Origin: Thiocapsa sp.
GTDB lineage: Bacteria; Pseudomonadota; Gammaproteobacteria; Chromatiales; Chromatiaceae
NCBI RefSeq assembly: GCF_011390875.1
Contig: NZ_JAABRP010000006.1
Location: 1-45,939, forward strand
Reading direction: 5' to 3'
Length of the DNA stretch: 45,939 nucleotides
Below are positions 15,342 to 23,497 of this stretch, piece after piece. A model generated the notes under the pieces. That model was not told where the DNA came from. It searched no databases and saw only the letters and a program-made list of their open reading frames with translations. The position numbers and the translations under genes were made by a program. Positions within the stretch are counted from its first letter, which is position 1. Every line of letters starts with the position of its first letter.

Positions 15342-15608
15342 ATGGCCGAGCTCTTCGCAAGTGGGCGCCTGATCGATCTGATCCTCGGCCTGGTCTTGGT
15401 CGAGGCGATCGCACTCACGGTGCTATACCGCCTGACGGGGAAAGGCGTCGCTCCGCGCGATCTGGTCGGCCTGCTGCTTGCGGGGGCGTTTCTGCTGATC
15501 GCGGTGCGTTTTGCCTTGACCGGCGCCGATTGGGTCTGGATCGGACTCTGGCTTGCCTTGGCACTGGTCGCACATCTCGCAGATCTAGCCCTGCGCTGGC
15601 GAACCTGA
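15342..15608 (+). CDS. small three-helix membrane protein downstream of bchP
   Basis: I do not recognise a named family. The 88-residue product is almost entirely hydrophobic, with three predicted membrane segments (about 10-29, 40-60 and 63-82) joined by short charged loops (YRLTGKGVAPRD after the first). It ends in RWRT. ATG at 15342 has GGAGG at 15330-15334, an excellent ribosome site, so it is very likely expressed. It lies 48 nt after bchP in the same direction and faces bphP with only 9 nt between the two stop codons. The position suggests a membrane role tied to pigment or photosystem assembly. That is an inference from location alone. Confidence 0.75.
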   Translation: MAELFASGRLIDLILGLVLVEAIALTVLYRLTGKGVAPRDLVGLLLAGAFLLIAVRFALTGADWVWIGLWLALALVAHLADLALRWRT

Positions 15609-15617
15609 CCATCCGCG

Positions 15618-17813
15618 TCAATTTCCGGCAGGCGGATCACCCTTCGTGTTCTGCGCCGAGTACCAGGCGAGGTGCTCGAGGAGCTGGGTGGTGCGCTGGA
15701 CCGATGACTGAACGGCATCGACCAATGCGGGCACGCGGCCCAAATCGACACCGTCGGTCACCTCGAGCGCGGCAAGCTGCGCATTACCGACAATGGCCGA
15801 GAGCAGCTCGCGGTACAGCGGGTTCGCACTCCATTGCAACTGCTGGCGCATCAATTTTTGCTGTTCCAGCAGACCCGCCTGGACCCGATGCCGGGCATCC
15901 TCGGCACTCTTGCGCTCGCTCAGATCGGTAAGCAAGAGCACGAACCCCAAGACCCGCTCCGGCGAAGAAAAGACCGGATCGGCCCGCACCAGAAAAGGGC
16001 GAAGGCCGATATCCCTGGTGGCCAATTCCACCTCCCCGCGCCAAGCCCGACGATGGGTCACCAGTTCATGGAGACGGCGGCTCGCCTCCGCCTGCGTTGC
16101 CTCCGAGAATAGGGCGAGCAGATCGTCCATACATTGCGGGCGCGGTTCCTCCGGATGCAGGAGCCGCTCGAAGGACTGCGTGGTCAGCAAAAAGACGCCT
16201 TCCGCATCGGCGATGAGGATCGGCTGCTCCGAGACTCGGACCTGAGAGCGGACCTGGGCAAACTGCGCTTGGGCAATCAGCACACGGACCGAGCGAAACT
16301 GTTGGATGACATCCTCGACGGATTCGCCGATCAGTCTGGCTGTGGCCAGATTTGCGGATGTCCAGGGATCGGAGGTCCCCTCGACCACCTGATGCCATTG
16401 GGCGAAGGAACGCCGTGGCGAAAGCTGCGAAGGATCGTCTCCGCTGACGACCGGCTTGAAGGGATTGCCACCCCAGGTGACGGTGCGTACGCGCTCGGGA
16501 CGGCACCAGATGAGATATTCGCCGGTGCAGCTCGACACCGGCGCCGCGAGGATACCGCTCGCCACCGGGGTCAAATAGGCGAGACGGGGCTCGTCACGCC
16601 GCAACGAGGCGGTCGCCATCACCGCACGCTGGGGCCGAGTGTCCAGCCAGGCGCCGATCTCGCGCAGATCGCGGGTACCGGGAACCTCTCCGGTGGTCAG
16701 AATCCTGCCGTCGCAGAGCAAGGCCGCACCCGCCGCATCGACCGTCTGAAGCAAGGTGCGGGGGTCGTCGAAGAGGGCGGATGTCCAGTCACCCTCGCGT
16801 GAGATCGCCTCCACCATGCGTTGTTCGAGGCGTCGAACCGATAACTCCGCCTGAGCCTGGACAAAGCTCTCCAAGGCGGCGATGCGTGTCGCCACCGCCT
16901 CGGCCAGCAGCTCGCAGACCGCGCGAATCTCGTACTGCACGAAGCGCGGCCCGCGATGATGGCACGCGATCAGACCCCACAGCCTGCCGCCGACCAAGAG
17001 CGAGGCGACGAGGGTCGCCCCGACGCCCATGTTCTTCAAATATTGGATATGGATCGGCGACATGCTGCGCAGGCTGCACAGCGACATATCCAGGTCCTCC
17101 CCCGTGACAGGCGAGGCCCGGGGGTGGATAAACACCGGTGCGTAATCGACATCGACCAGGAGGCGGATCCGGTTGCGCTCGTAAAGCCGACGAGCGATTT
17201 GAGGGATATCGGAATCCGGGTAACGGTTTCCGAGGTAGGCCTCGAGCTCGGGCTCGCGCTGCTCGGAAAAGACCTCGCCATGGCCCTCGTCATCGAACCG
17301 ATAGACCATGACCCGATCGTAGCCGGCAATCGACTTGAAGATCCGCGCGGCCTCGTCGCACAAGGACCGCAACGACGCCGATGCGATGATCGTCTGCAGG
17401 GCCAAACTGATCCGGCCCGATAGATCGACTGCGGGCCCGGATGGCTCGAGCTCGACGATCAATCCACCCGCCGGCGGACGATGCACGATGGCATCGAAAT
17501 CCCGCCCCGGGCGCACCCCCACCGGTGTTCGCAACACCAGAGGGATCTGCCCGAGATCATCATCGAGTCGCGGCCGAACCCTCGCTGCCAGGATCGGCAC
17601 CAGTTCAGCGAGACGGGCTCCGATCGGATCCCGGTCGAGCCGCAACATGGAGCGCGCGTTTTGGCTGGCCTGGATCACGACGAGATCCGGCTCCGATAGA
17701 ACGATCAGGGCGCCGTGCGGCTGGATGGATGCGGCGAGCTGAATCTGCTCGCGTTCGCAATTGGAAAGATCGGCGTGCCCGAACGCCGGTGAAGAGTTTA
17801 GATCGGGGGTCAA
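15618..17813 (-). CDS. bphP: bacteriophytochrome (PAS-GAF-PHY-PAS, no histidine kinase), BphP1 type
   Basis: This is a biliverdin-binding red/far-red photoreceptor. The 731-residue product carries the bacteriophytochrome chromophore cysteine at residue 19 in LSNCEREQIQ. It has a PAS domain (to about 120), a GAF domain with the DIP motif at 202-204, SPIHIQYLKNMGV (His255) and CHHRGPR (about 284-290), and a PHY domain whose tongue has the PRxSF motif at 466-470. A second PAS domain follows (about 525-635). The last 95 residues are helical (QQKLMRQQLQWSANPLYREL) and lack the phosphorylatable His and any ATPase domain. Length and layout match Rhodopseudomonas/Bradyrhizobium BphP1, which acts by binding PpsR2. 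It lies 19 nt downstream of ppsR2 on the same strand. No heme oxygenase gene (bphO) is nearby. Confidence 0.94.
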   Translation of the reverse strand: MTPDLNSSPAFGHADLSNCEREQIQLAASIQPHGALIVLSEPDLVVIQASQNARSMLRLDRDPIGARLAELVPILAARVRPRLDDDLGQIPLVLRTPVGVRPGRDFDAIVHRPPAGGLIVELEPSGPAVDLSGRISLALQTIIASASLRSLCDEAARIFKSIAGYDRVMVYRFDDEGHGEVFSEQREPELEAYLGNRYPDSDIPQIARRLYERNRIRLLVDVDYAPVFIHPRASPVTGEDLDMSLCSLRSMSPIHIQYLKNMGVGATLVASLLVGGRLWGLIACHHRGPRFVQYEIRAVCELLAEAVATRIAALESFVQAQAELSVRRLEQRMVEAISREGDWTSALFDDPRTLLQTVDAAGAALLCDGRILTTGEVPGTRDLREIGAWLDTRPQRAVMATASLRRDEPRLAYLTPVASGILAAPVSSCTGEYLIWCRPERVRTVTWGGNPFKPVVSGDDPSQLSPRRSFAQWHQVVEGTSDPWTSANLATARLIGESVEDVIQQFRSVRVLIAQAQFAQVRSQVRVSEQPILIADAEGVFLLTTQSFERLLHPEEPRPQCMDDLLALFSEATQAEASRRLHELVTHRRAWRGEVELATRDIGLRPFLVRADPVFSSPERVLGFVLLLTDLSERKSAEDARHRVQAGLLEQQKLMRQQLQWSANPLYRELLSAIVGNAQLAALEVTDGVDLGRVPALVDAVQSSVQRTTQLLEHLAWYSAQNTKGDPPAGN

Positions 17814-17832
17814 TTGGGCTGCACTCCGATGC

Positions 17833-19206
17833 TTAGGGCCGATGTCCTGGATCCGTAACTGTGTCCTGATCCATCCCGTAGCGCTTGAGCTTGACGTAGA
17901 GACTCTGACGACTCAAGCCCAAAAGGTCGGCCGTTGCGGTACGATTGCCGCGCGTGAGATCCAACGCCTCCTCGATATAGTGCTGCTCGAGGACGCTGAC
18001 CGCCTCATCCACAAGTGCACGCAAGGGGCCTTTACCGATCCGCCCGGTCAAGGCGGCCAAGCGTCCCCCGAGACGTTCGTCGTTGTCTTGCCGCGGCAGA
18101 CGCCTACCGACGTCGCGGAAGAAGATTCCGATCGACGACGGTTCGCTGTCCAGATCCCCGGCCGCCGAGATCTCCACCTCGGTCTCCCCGCCGAGCTCGC
18201 CGCGGAGCCTGGTCAAGAACGGACGTACCACGCCGAGTCGCATGATCGTCGCCAACAACACTCCCATATCGGCGCCCGGCCGATCGAGCCAACGCCCCAG
18301 GCTTTGCTGCAGCACCCCGCCCGACGTCGGCATCTGAACGAGGTCGAGGAAGGCCGGATTCACCCAGCGAATCAAGCCGACTCGATCCGTCACGACGAAT
18401 CCATCGGGCAAGCGCTCGATCAGGATGTCATGAAACTCCCCGTCGGCAGACTGCCGAGACGTCGACACGGCCTCGGTAGCGGTCAATTGGAGAAGGTACA
18501 GTGAACCGGCCTCGGACGCGAGCCGCGAAGCACGCACCATCCAAGCCGCTCGCTCCACGCCCAGATGCAGGAGAATGCCGGGCGCGCTACCTTGATCGTC
18601 GAGCCGATGGAGCATTGCGTGAAAGAGGTCACGCTCGCCGTCGATCAACTCGCCGGAAAAGCCTTTTCCGACCAACGTCCGCTGTGCTCCGGCCGGACCA
18701 ACGAGGGCGCGCGACGCAGCCGGGTTAAGGTCCTGGATCGCCAGACCGTCGACTCGCAACAGAATCACCGCGTCGCTGGAGGAACCGAACAAGAGCCGAT
18801 ACCGAGTCTCGACCTCGCGCAGTTTCCAATAGTCACGCTCCATCGTCTGCTGCGCTTCCACGAGGCGGGTCTGCAGCTCGGTCACCGCTTGGAGACTGCG
18901 GCCGATGGCGACCAACCCGGCATCGCCTCCCAAACGCACCGCGGTATACTCGATCGGAAGACGCAAACCGGATGGAAAGATCTGGTTGACCTGCCTGAAG
19001 GCCGAGACACCCGAGTCCCGAGCGTCGTCGACGAGGCTCTGCAGGCTCTCGCTTCCGAAGGACTCCACCGTCTCGGCCCAAGGACGCCCGACCCAGGCGT
19101 CGAGCGCCTCGCCGCGGATCGCGGGCGACAACGCGGCCCGTCGGATCACGCCGGCGTGATCGAGGAAGATGGTGACGTCGGGCTGGGCCAGATTGGTCAT
19201 GGACAT
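17833..19206 (-). CDS. second PpsR/CrtJ-type regulator, cysteine-free (PpsR2)
   Basis: A paralogue of the upstream PpsR with the same layout: N-terminal PAS, linker helix LQTRLVEAQQTMERDYWKLR, two further PAS domains and a C-terminal Fis-type helix-turn-helix (LLGLSRQSLYVKLKRYG). It contains no cysteine at all. The residue equivalent to the redox cysteine of CrtJ is tyrosine (EQHYIEEAL). It should therefore not sense oxygen by thiol chemistry. Immediately downstream is the bacteriophytochrome gene, so its likely input is light through direct BphP binding, as shown for PpsR2 of phototrophic alphaproteobacteria. The start is uncertain: ATG at 19206 is used (457 aa), while ATG at 19200 and TTG at 19233 are possible. 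Confidence 0.92.
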   Translation of the reverse strand: MSMTNLAQPDVTIFLDHAGVIRRAALSPAIRGEALDAWVGRPWAETVESFGSESLQSLVDDARDSGVSAFRQVNQIFPSGLRLPIEYTAVRLGGDAGLVAIGRSLQAVTELQTRLVEAQQTMERDYWKLREVETRYRLLFGSSSDAVILLRVDGLAIQDLNPAASRALVGPAGAQRTLVGKGFSGELIDGERDLFHAMLHRLDDQGSAPGILLHLGVERAAWMVRASRLASEAGSLYLLQLTATEAVSTSRQSADGEFHDILIERLPDGFVVTDRVGLIRWVNPAFLDLVQMPTSGGVLQQSLGRWLDRPGADMGVLLATIMRLGVVRPFLTRLRGELGGETEVEISAAGDLDSEPSSIGIFFRDVGRRLPRQDNDERLGGRLAALTGRIGKGPLRALVDEAVSVLEQHYIEEALDLTRGNRTATADLLGLSRQSLYVKLKRYGMDQDTVTDPGHRP

Positions 19207-19344
19207 AGACGTATGGACCTGATCACGCTTCAATAATCACCGCTTCGCAGACGGACTTCAACCGAAATCGGCTTGAAAAGGATCGTGACCGGTGCCTGCA
19301 GTCAATCCCCGGGTTACACTAATGCCGACGGCGCCCGACAGCAC

Positions 19345-19421
19345 GCCCTCGTAGCTCAGTTGGATAGAGCGATCGCCTCCTAAGCGGTAGGTCACAGGTT
19401 CAAATCCTGTCGAGGGCACCA
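19345..19421 (+). tRNA. tRNA-Arg (anticodon CCU)
   Basis: A full cloverleaf can be drawn. The acceptor stem is GCCCTCG/CGAGGGC, the D arm is GCTC-AGTTGGATA-GAGC, and the anticodon arm is ATCGC-CTCCTAA-GCGGT with anticodon CCT. A 5-nt variable loop follows, then the T arm ACAGG-TTCAAAT-CCTGT and an encoded ACCA end. It decodes AGG. No second copy of its 3' end was found nearby, so there is no sign that it serves as an integration site here. Confidence 0.97.
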
Positions 19422-19505
19422 AATTCCGGGAGACGACCCTCTGCACCCGCCCTCCGCGCCGCGACCCGACGCACCCGATTCGCCCCCACCCTTCGAGGCG
19501 GACAC

Positions 19506-20258
19506 TCATCCGATGTCCAGGGCTTTGCCCGAGACGACTTCGAAGAGCCCGCGCAAGACCAAATCAGGCATCACCCGACAGGGCCGATCCATCGCCGGGA
19601 TCAGACGCTCGGCGTCGCCGCCGGTCAGGATCAGTACCGGGGGAGTTTGCGCCTGTCGCTCGAGTCTATCGTAGAGCCGAGTTGCCAGGGCCGCGAGTGC
19701 CTGAAGGCTACCGGCCGCGACGGCGGGGCCCGTATCGACCGCCCAGGGCTCGTCGGTCGGCTCGGAGGTGATCCGCGGGATGAGGGTGCCGGCAAGAAGG
19801 CTCGCGCGCATCATCTCAACCCCGGGAAGAATCAGCCCGCCAAGATGACGTCCGTCGGCAAGCAGGAGGTCGAAAGTGGCCGCCGTTCCGGCATCCACGA
19901 TCAGCGCGGCCTCCGGAACGTTACGATGGGCGCCGACCAGGGCGAGCCAACGGTCGACACCGAAGCGCGCCGGCTCGGGATACGCGATGCGCAAAGCGCC
20001 GAACTGCGCACGAGTCTGCACGAATTCCACGTCGAGCCCCCAATAGGCGCGGATCGCGCGACCGATCGCCGAGGCGACCGAGGCGCCGCCCACGTTGCTC
20101 GCAACGACGCGTTCGGGCGCATTCAGCCGCTCCCAGTCGGCCAGAAGATCAATCGGCGCCGCGCCGCCGTGGCGCACGACCCGTACCTCGCCGAGAGGGC
20201 CGCCGTCCGAGAGCGCCCAGCGCAGGTTGGTATTTCCGATGTCAAGCAGCAGCATCAT
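19506..20258 (-). CDS. coaX: type III pantothenate kinase CoaX
   Basis: CoaX catalyses the first step of coenzyme A synthesis, pantothenate phosphorylation, without the feedback inhibition seen in type I enzymes. The 250-residue product has the phosphate-binding motif DIGNTNLRW (about 6-14), the central FGVDRWLALVGA signature (about 98-109), DAGTAATFDLL (about 122-132) and LILTGGDAERL near 210-220. The start ATG at 20258 overlaps the birA stop as ATGA; a second ATG follows at once. It is the last gene of a coupled run M61 peptidase-birA-coaX. The birA-coaX pairing is common in gammaproteobacteria. Confidence 0.95.
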   Translation of the reverse strand: MMLLLDIGNTNLRWALSDGGPLGEVRVVRHGGAAPIDLLADWERLNAPERVVASNVGGASVASAIGRAIRAYWGLDVEFVQTRAQFGALRIAYPEPARFGVDRWLALVGAHRNVPEAALIVDAGTAATFDLLLADGRHLGGLILPGVEMMRASLLAGTLIPRITSEPTDEPWAVDTGPAVAAGSLQALAALATRLYDRLERQAQTPPVLILTGGDAERLIPAMDRPCRVMPDLVLRGLFEVVSGKALDIG

Positions 20259-21130
20259 TGCTCGTCCCCAACCTCGCCCCGAACCTCACCTTCGTCCTCG
20301 CGTCTCAAACTGACCTCTCCGGCATGGAATCGCCGTTCTCCGTCGGCAGTATCGAGCCGTAAGGCGCCGTCCGACGCGATCCCGAGCACCCTGCCCCGAA
20401 TCTCCCGGTCCGCAAGCAGGATGCGCGCCTGCTCGCCGCGAAAGGCGTCGAACCCGTCCCAGAGTGAAAGAAACGGGACTAGACCCTCGCGACCGAAGCG
20501 TTCGAAGGCATCGATCAGGGCATCGATGATCAGCGCTGCAAGGGTGTTGCGCCCGACTACCGGTTCTCCGAGCACTTCCGCAAGATCGACCCAAGGCTGG
20601 TCGATGGCCCGTCCGTGATCGGGCGTCATCCGCACATTGATCCCGATCCCGACCACCAGAAGACTTGGGCCTTGCGCCTCGCCGGCCGCTTCCAAGAGCA
20701 TCCCGCCGAGCTTGCGCCGGTCCCAGAGCAGATCGTTCGGCCATTTCAATGCAAGACCCTCTGCGCCGAGCCGACGCAGCACGTCCGCAACGACGGCGCC
20801 GGCAACCAAGCTGAAGCCGCCCAATGCAGCCGGCGGCTCGCTGTATCGCCAAAGCATGGACAGATAGAGGTTGGACCCGAAAGGCGATATCCAGGCTCGC
20901 CCGAGACGGCCACGTCCTGCGCTTTGGCACTCCGCGAGGCAAAGCGTTCCTGAGGGCGCGCCCGTCGCCGCCTCGCGCATCAGGGCGCGATTCGTCGAGT
21001 CGATCTCGCCGTGAATCTTCAGACGCGCAATCATTCGGCGAGCGGCCGGGGACATTGCCGCCAGAATCCGCTTCGCATCAAGACGATCGAGAGGCGTGTT
21101 CGAGTCCTGAAACGGCGAGCCGGATGTCAC
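20255..21130 (-). CDS. birA: biotin-[acetyl-CoA-carboxylase] ligase BirA, without N-terminal HTH
   Basis: BirA activates biotin with ATP and attaches it to the carboxyl carrier protein. The 291-residue product begins with the linker seen just before the catalytic domain (LDAKRILAAM). It then has EIDSTN (about 43-48), the ATP/biotin loop SAGRGRLGRAW (about 70-80), LKWPNDLLWDRRKLGG (about 127-142), VVGIGINV and the C-terminal SH3-like domain. The DNA-binding winged helix of E. coli BirA is absent. It may therefore be a ligase only, not a bio-operon repressor, although a truncated HTH cannot be excluded. GTG at 21130 overlaps the M61 peptidase stop as GTGA, which supports this start. Confidence 0.92.
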   Translation of the reverse strand: MTSGSPFQDSNTPLDRLDAKRILAAMSPAARRMIARLKIHGEIDSTNRALMREAATGAPSGTLCLAECQSAGRGRLGRAWISPFGSNLYLSMLWRYSEPPAALGGFSLVAGAVVADVLRRLGAEGLALKWPNDLLWDRRKLGGMLLEAAGEAQGPSLLVVGIGINVRMTPDHGRAIDQPWVDLAEVLGEPVVGRNTLAALIIDALIDAFERFGREGLVPFLSLWDGFDAFRGEQARILLADREIRGRVLGIASDGALRLDTADGERRFHAGEVSLRREDEGEVRGEVGDEQ

Positions 21131-22968
21131 GCGTCGCGATCCCTGCCGTCGCGCACGACGCTGGCAAGCCAATGCGTGCGGGCCTCGAGGACTTCCGGCG
21201 ACACCGCATCCAAGAGCATCAAGTCACAGGTGTCGGAACGCGCCGGGCCCGGGAAGGCGCGCACCTCCATCAACTCGTCACGCCGAAAGAGATGGACCCT
21301 GACCCCTGACGGGGACGCAGCACGCGCGACCAAGGACTCCAAATTCTCCGCGGTAGCACGCAGACCGTCGACCGCAACCACCACATCGCCCGGGGCGATC
21401 CCCGCGTGCTCGCCCGGACCGCCGCGTATCACATTCTGCACGATCGCCTCGGCGGCGCCGGGGCGCAGGCGCAGATCCAAGGTCAGGCGCGCTTCGCGAT
21501 GATCGAAGCACTCAAGACACCCGCCCTGGTCCTTCGGCCCCTCCGCGGGGCGCAGCCGCATTCCGATCCCGACCCCGGCGAATAGCGGCTCGAGATCGAG
21601 CTCCGCGGTCCCGTCCAGGGCGGTCGAGAAGAAGCCGTCGAGATCGAGCCCCGAAACCTCGGTCGCGACCGCCTCGACCCCGTGCTCCGGAACACCGAAA
21701 CCGGTAAGACCGTACCGACGCCAGAGCGTACGCATGACGTCGTCGAGCGATGCCCTGCCCTTCGTCCCGGCGCGAATGATCAAGTCCAACGCGAGGGCGA
21801 CCAGTGCGCCCTTGACGTAGTAGCTCACGATGGCGTTAGGCGCGTTTTCGTCTTGCTTGTAGAACTTGATCCAGGCATCGAAGCTCGACTCGGCCAGAGT
21901 CTGTACTTCGCGCCCGGGGGTTCGCGACAGGCGCGTGATGGTCGCGGCGAGCAGTCCCAGATAGGACCGGGCATCGATACAGCCGCTGCGCACCAAAGCG
22001 AGCTCGTCGTAGTACGACGTGATGCCTTCGAAGGCCCAAAGCGTCCGCGTATGGATCTCCCGTTCCAGCCCGCCGTTCATCAGCGCCAACGGCCGGATGC
22101 GCTTGACATGCCAGAGATGAAAGTATTCGTGACTGCACAAACCCAAGAAGCGGACATAGGCGTCGGTGCGCTTCTCGTCGGTCGAATGGGGCAAATCATT
22201 GCGCGAGCAGAGCAGGCTGGTGGAAAACCGATGCTCCAATCCGCCGTAGCCCTCGCCCAGTGCTGTCACGAGAAAGAGATAGCGGTCGATCGGCAATTCG
22301 CCGAACAGGGCCATGTGCTCGGCACAAATACGCAAGAGATCGCTCTTGAGTCGAGCCTTGTCGGCGTACTGGCGACCCGTGATCGCCATGCGATGCGGCA
22401 CGCCCGCGAGATCAAACGCGATCTGTTCGAAAGAGCCCATCTCGACGGGATGATCGATCAGGTCGTCGTAATTCTCCGCGCGGTAGCGCCCGAAACCGCG
22501 CGAGTCGATCTGCTCCGGCGTAAGACTGGTTGCGACCTCCCAATCCGCGTCGACCTGTACATCAGCCGGCAATAGATCGACCAGACAGGTGCGGTCTTCC
22601 ATACCGAGAACCCGCATCAGGAGAACCGCCCCGTTGAAATAGGCGTGCGTCGTATCGAGATGCGCCGCTCGAACAGAGAGATCCCAAGCGTAGACTTGAT
22701 AACGCACCCTGATTACACTGCCCGCCGCCCGACAAACCCAGGTCTGTTTGTCGCGCTTTCGACACTCGAGCGCCCTTCCGTCGGCGGATTCGGCGACGAG
22801 CGTCAGAATATTCCTCGCGAAGTCCCTGATCATATAGCTGCCGGGAATCCACGCAGGCAAGGATAACTCGACGAACTCGGCGCCCGAATTCGGGATTTCG
22901 ATCTCGACAAGGAACTGGTGGGCTTGCGGAGCGGCGGGGCGAACGCGATAAGTCAGGTCGAGCAACAT
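21127..22968 (-). CDS. M61 family (glycyl aminopeptidase-like) metallopeptidase with PDZ domain
   Basis: A zinc peptidase of the M61 family. The 613-residue product has an N-terminal beta-rich domain with LPAWIPGSYMIRDFARNI (about 40-57). The metal-binding HEYFH motif is at 280-284 and WAFEGITSYYDEL supplies the third ligand glutamate about 25 residues later. A C-terminal PDZ domain (about 480-570) carries GEHAGIAPGDVVVAVDGL. No signal peptide is visible from ATG at 22968. A longer open frame to 23103 is low-complexity and without family similarity. It is first in the coupled run with birA and coaX. The physiological substrate is unknown. Confidence 0.9.
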   Translation of the reverse strand: MLLDLTYRVRPAAPQAHQFLVEIEIPNSGAEFVELSLPAWIPGSYMIRDFARNILTLVAESADGRALECRKRDKQTWVCRAAGSVIRVRYQVYAWDLSVRAAHLDTTHAYFNGAVLLMRVLGMEDRTCLVDLLPADVQVDADWEVATSLTPEQIDSRGFGRYRAENYDDLIDHPVEMGSFEQIAFDLAGVPHRMAITGRQYADKARLKSDLLRICAEHMALFGELPIDRYLFLVTALGEGYGGLEHRFSTSLLCSRNDLPHSTDEKRTDAYVRFLGLCSHEYFHLWHVKRIRPLALMNGGLEREIHTRTLWAFEGITSYYDELALVRSGCIDARSYLGLLAATITRLSRTPGREVQTLAESSFDAWIKFYKQDENAPNAIVSYYVKGALVALALDLIIRAGTKGRASLDDVMRTLWRRYGLTGFGVPEHGVEAVATEVSGLDLDGFFSTALDGTAELDLEPLFAGVGIGMRLRPAEGPKDQGGCLECFDHREARLTLDLRLRPGAAEAIVQNVIRGGPGEHAGIAPGDVVVAVDGLRATAENLESLVARAASPSGVRVHLFRRDELMEVRAFPGPARSDTCDLMLLDAVSPEVLEARTHWLASVVRDGRDRDA

Positions 22969-23071
22969 CGGGGTGCGCGGGGTGCAGTGAGGGGAAGACG
23001 GCGTTTTCTCGGGGGTTCGAAGCCGGCCTCGAAAACGACCTCGGGGCAATGCCCCGAAGCCGGGAGTCAGC

Positions 23072-23344
23072 TTACCAGCGCGGCCCGCGTGAGGGGCGCT
23101 CACCGCGCGGCTTGGCTTGGTTGACCTTCAGGTTGCGGCCCTTCAGCGGCGTCTCGTTCAGCCCCTTGATGGCGGCATCGGCCTCGGAGTTGTTCGGCAT
23201 CTCCACAAAGCCGAAGCCTTTGGACTCGCCGGTAAACTTGTCGGTGATCAAGTTCACGCTCGAGATCTCGCCATAGGCGGAGAATGCGGTCTTCAGCTCG
23301 TCTTGGGTCACGCCGTAGGCCAGGTTGCCAACGTAAATATTCAT
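23072..23344 (-). CDS. small single-RRM RNA-binding protein
   Basis: The 90-residue product is a single RNA recognition motif. RNP2 is IYVGNL at residues 3-8 and RNP1 is KGFGFVEM at about 42-49, with a short basic, Gly/Pro/Arg tail (KPRGERPSRGPRW). Such proteins are abundant single-strand RNA binders in proteobacteria and cyanobacteria, often cold induced. It lies about 150 nt downstream of the RhlE helicase gene on the same strand, a sensible pairing for RNA remodelling. Its leader can fold into a hairpin (see 23388-23421). The specific RNA targets are not known. Confidence 0.94.
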   Translation of the reverse strand: MNIYVGNLAYGVTQDELKTAFSAYGEISSVNLITDKFTGESKGFGFVEMPNNSEADAAIKGLNETPLKGRNLKVNQAKPRGERPSRGPRW

Positions 23345-23387
23345 TATTCAAGAGTTCCGTGAGAGCGCATTGAAGAGAAAGAGAGAA

Positions 23388-23421
23388 CGGTCGAAAAATC
23401 AATACGCAACTGATTCGACGG
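23388..23421 (-). promoter_or_regulatory. hairpin in the leader of the RRM gene
   Basis: On minus-strand RNA, CCGUCGAA (from 23421) pairs with UUCGACCG (to 23388) with one mismatch. An inner AAUCA/UGAUU pairing closes a 9-nt AU-rich loop. It lies 44 nt before the RRM start codon. The AU-rich upper part would be temperature sensitive, but no function is shown. Confidence 0.4.
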
Positions 23422-23460
23422 TCTTTGCCCCCAACCGTTGGAGACGAAGGTGTCGCGGGG

Positions 23461-23474
23461 GCGGGTCGACCCGC
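23461..23474 (-). terminator. palindrome after rhlE, possible weak terminator
   Basis: GCGGGTCGACCCGC is a perfect 14-bp palindrome flanked by GGGG and TGCCCC. It lies 24-37 nt beyond the rhlE stop in the direction of transcription. It lacks a U-run, so readthrough into the RRM gene is possible. Confidence 0.4.
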
Positions 23475-23497
23475 TGCCCCGCGAGGGCGGCAGAAGT

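Noticed and set aside
19345-19421. tRNA-Arg as an attachment site for an integrated element
   Set aside because: No integrase gene and no repeat of the tRNA 3' end in the window.
19258-19509. Minus-strand open frame across the tRNA gene with a STGFEPVTYRLGG-like peptide
   Set aside because: It is the reverse complement of tRNA-Arg, a well-known kind of false protein; no ribosome site supports it.
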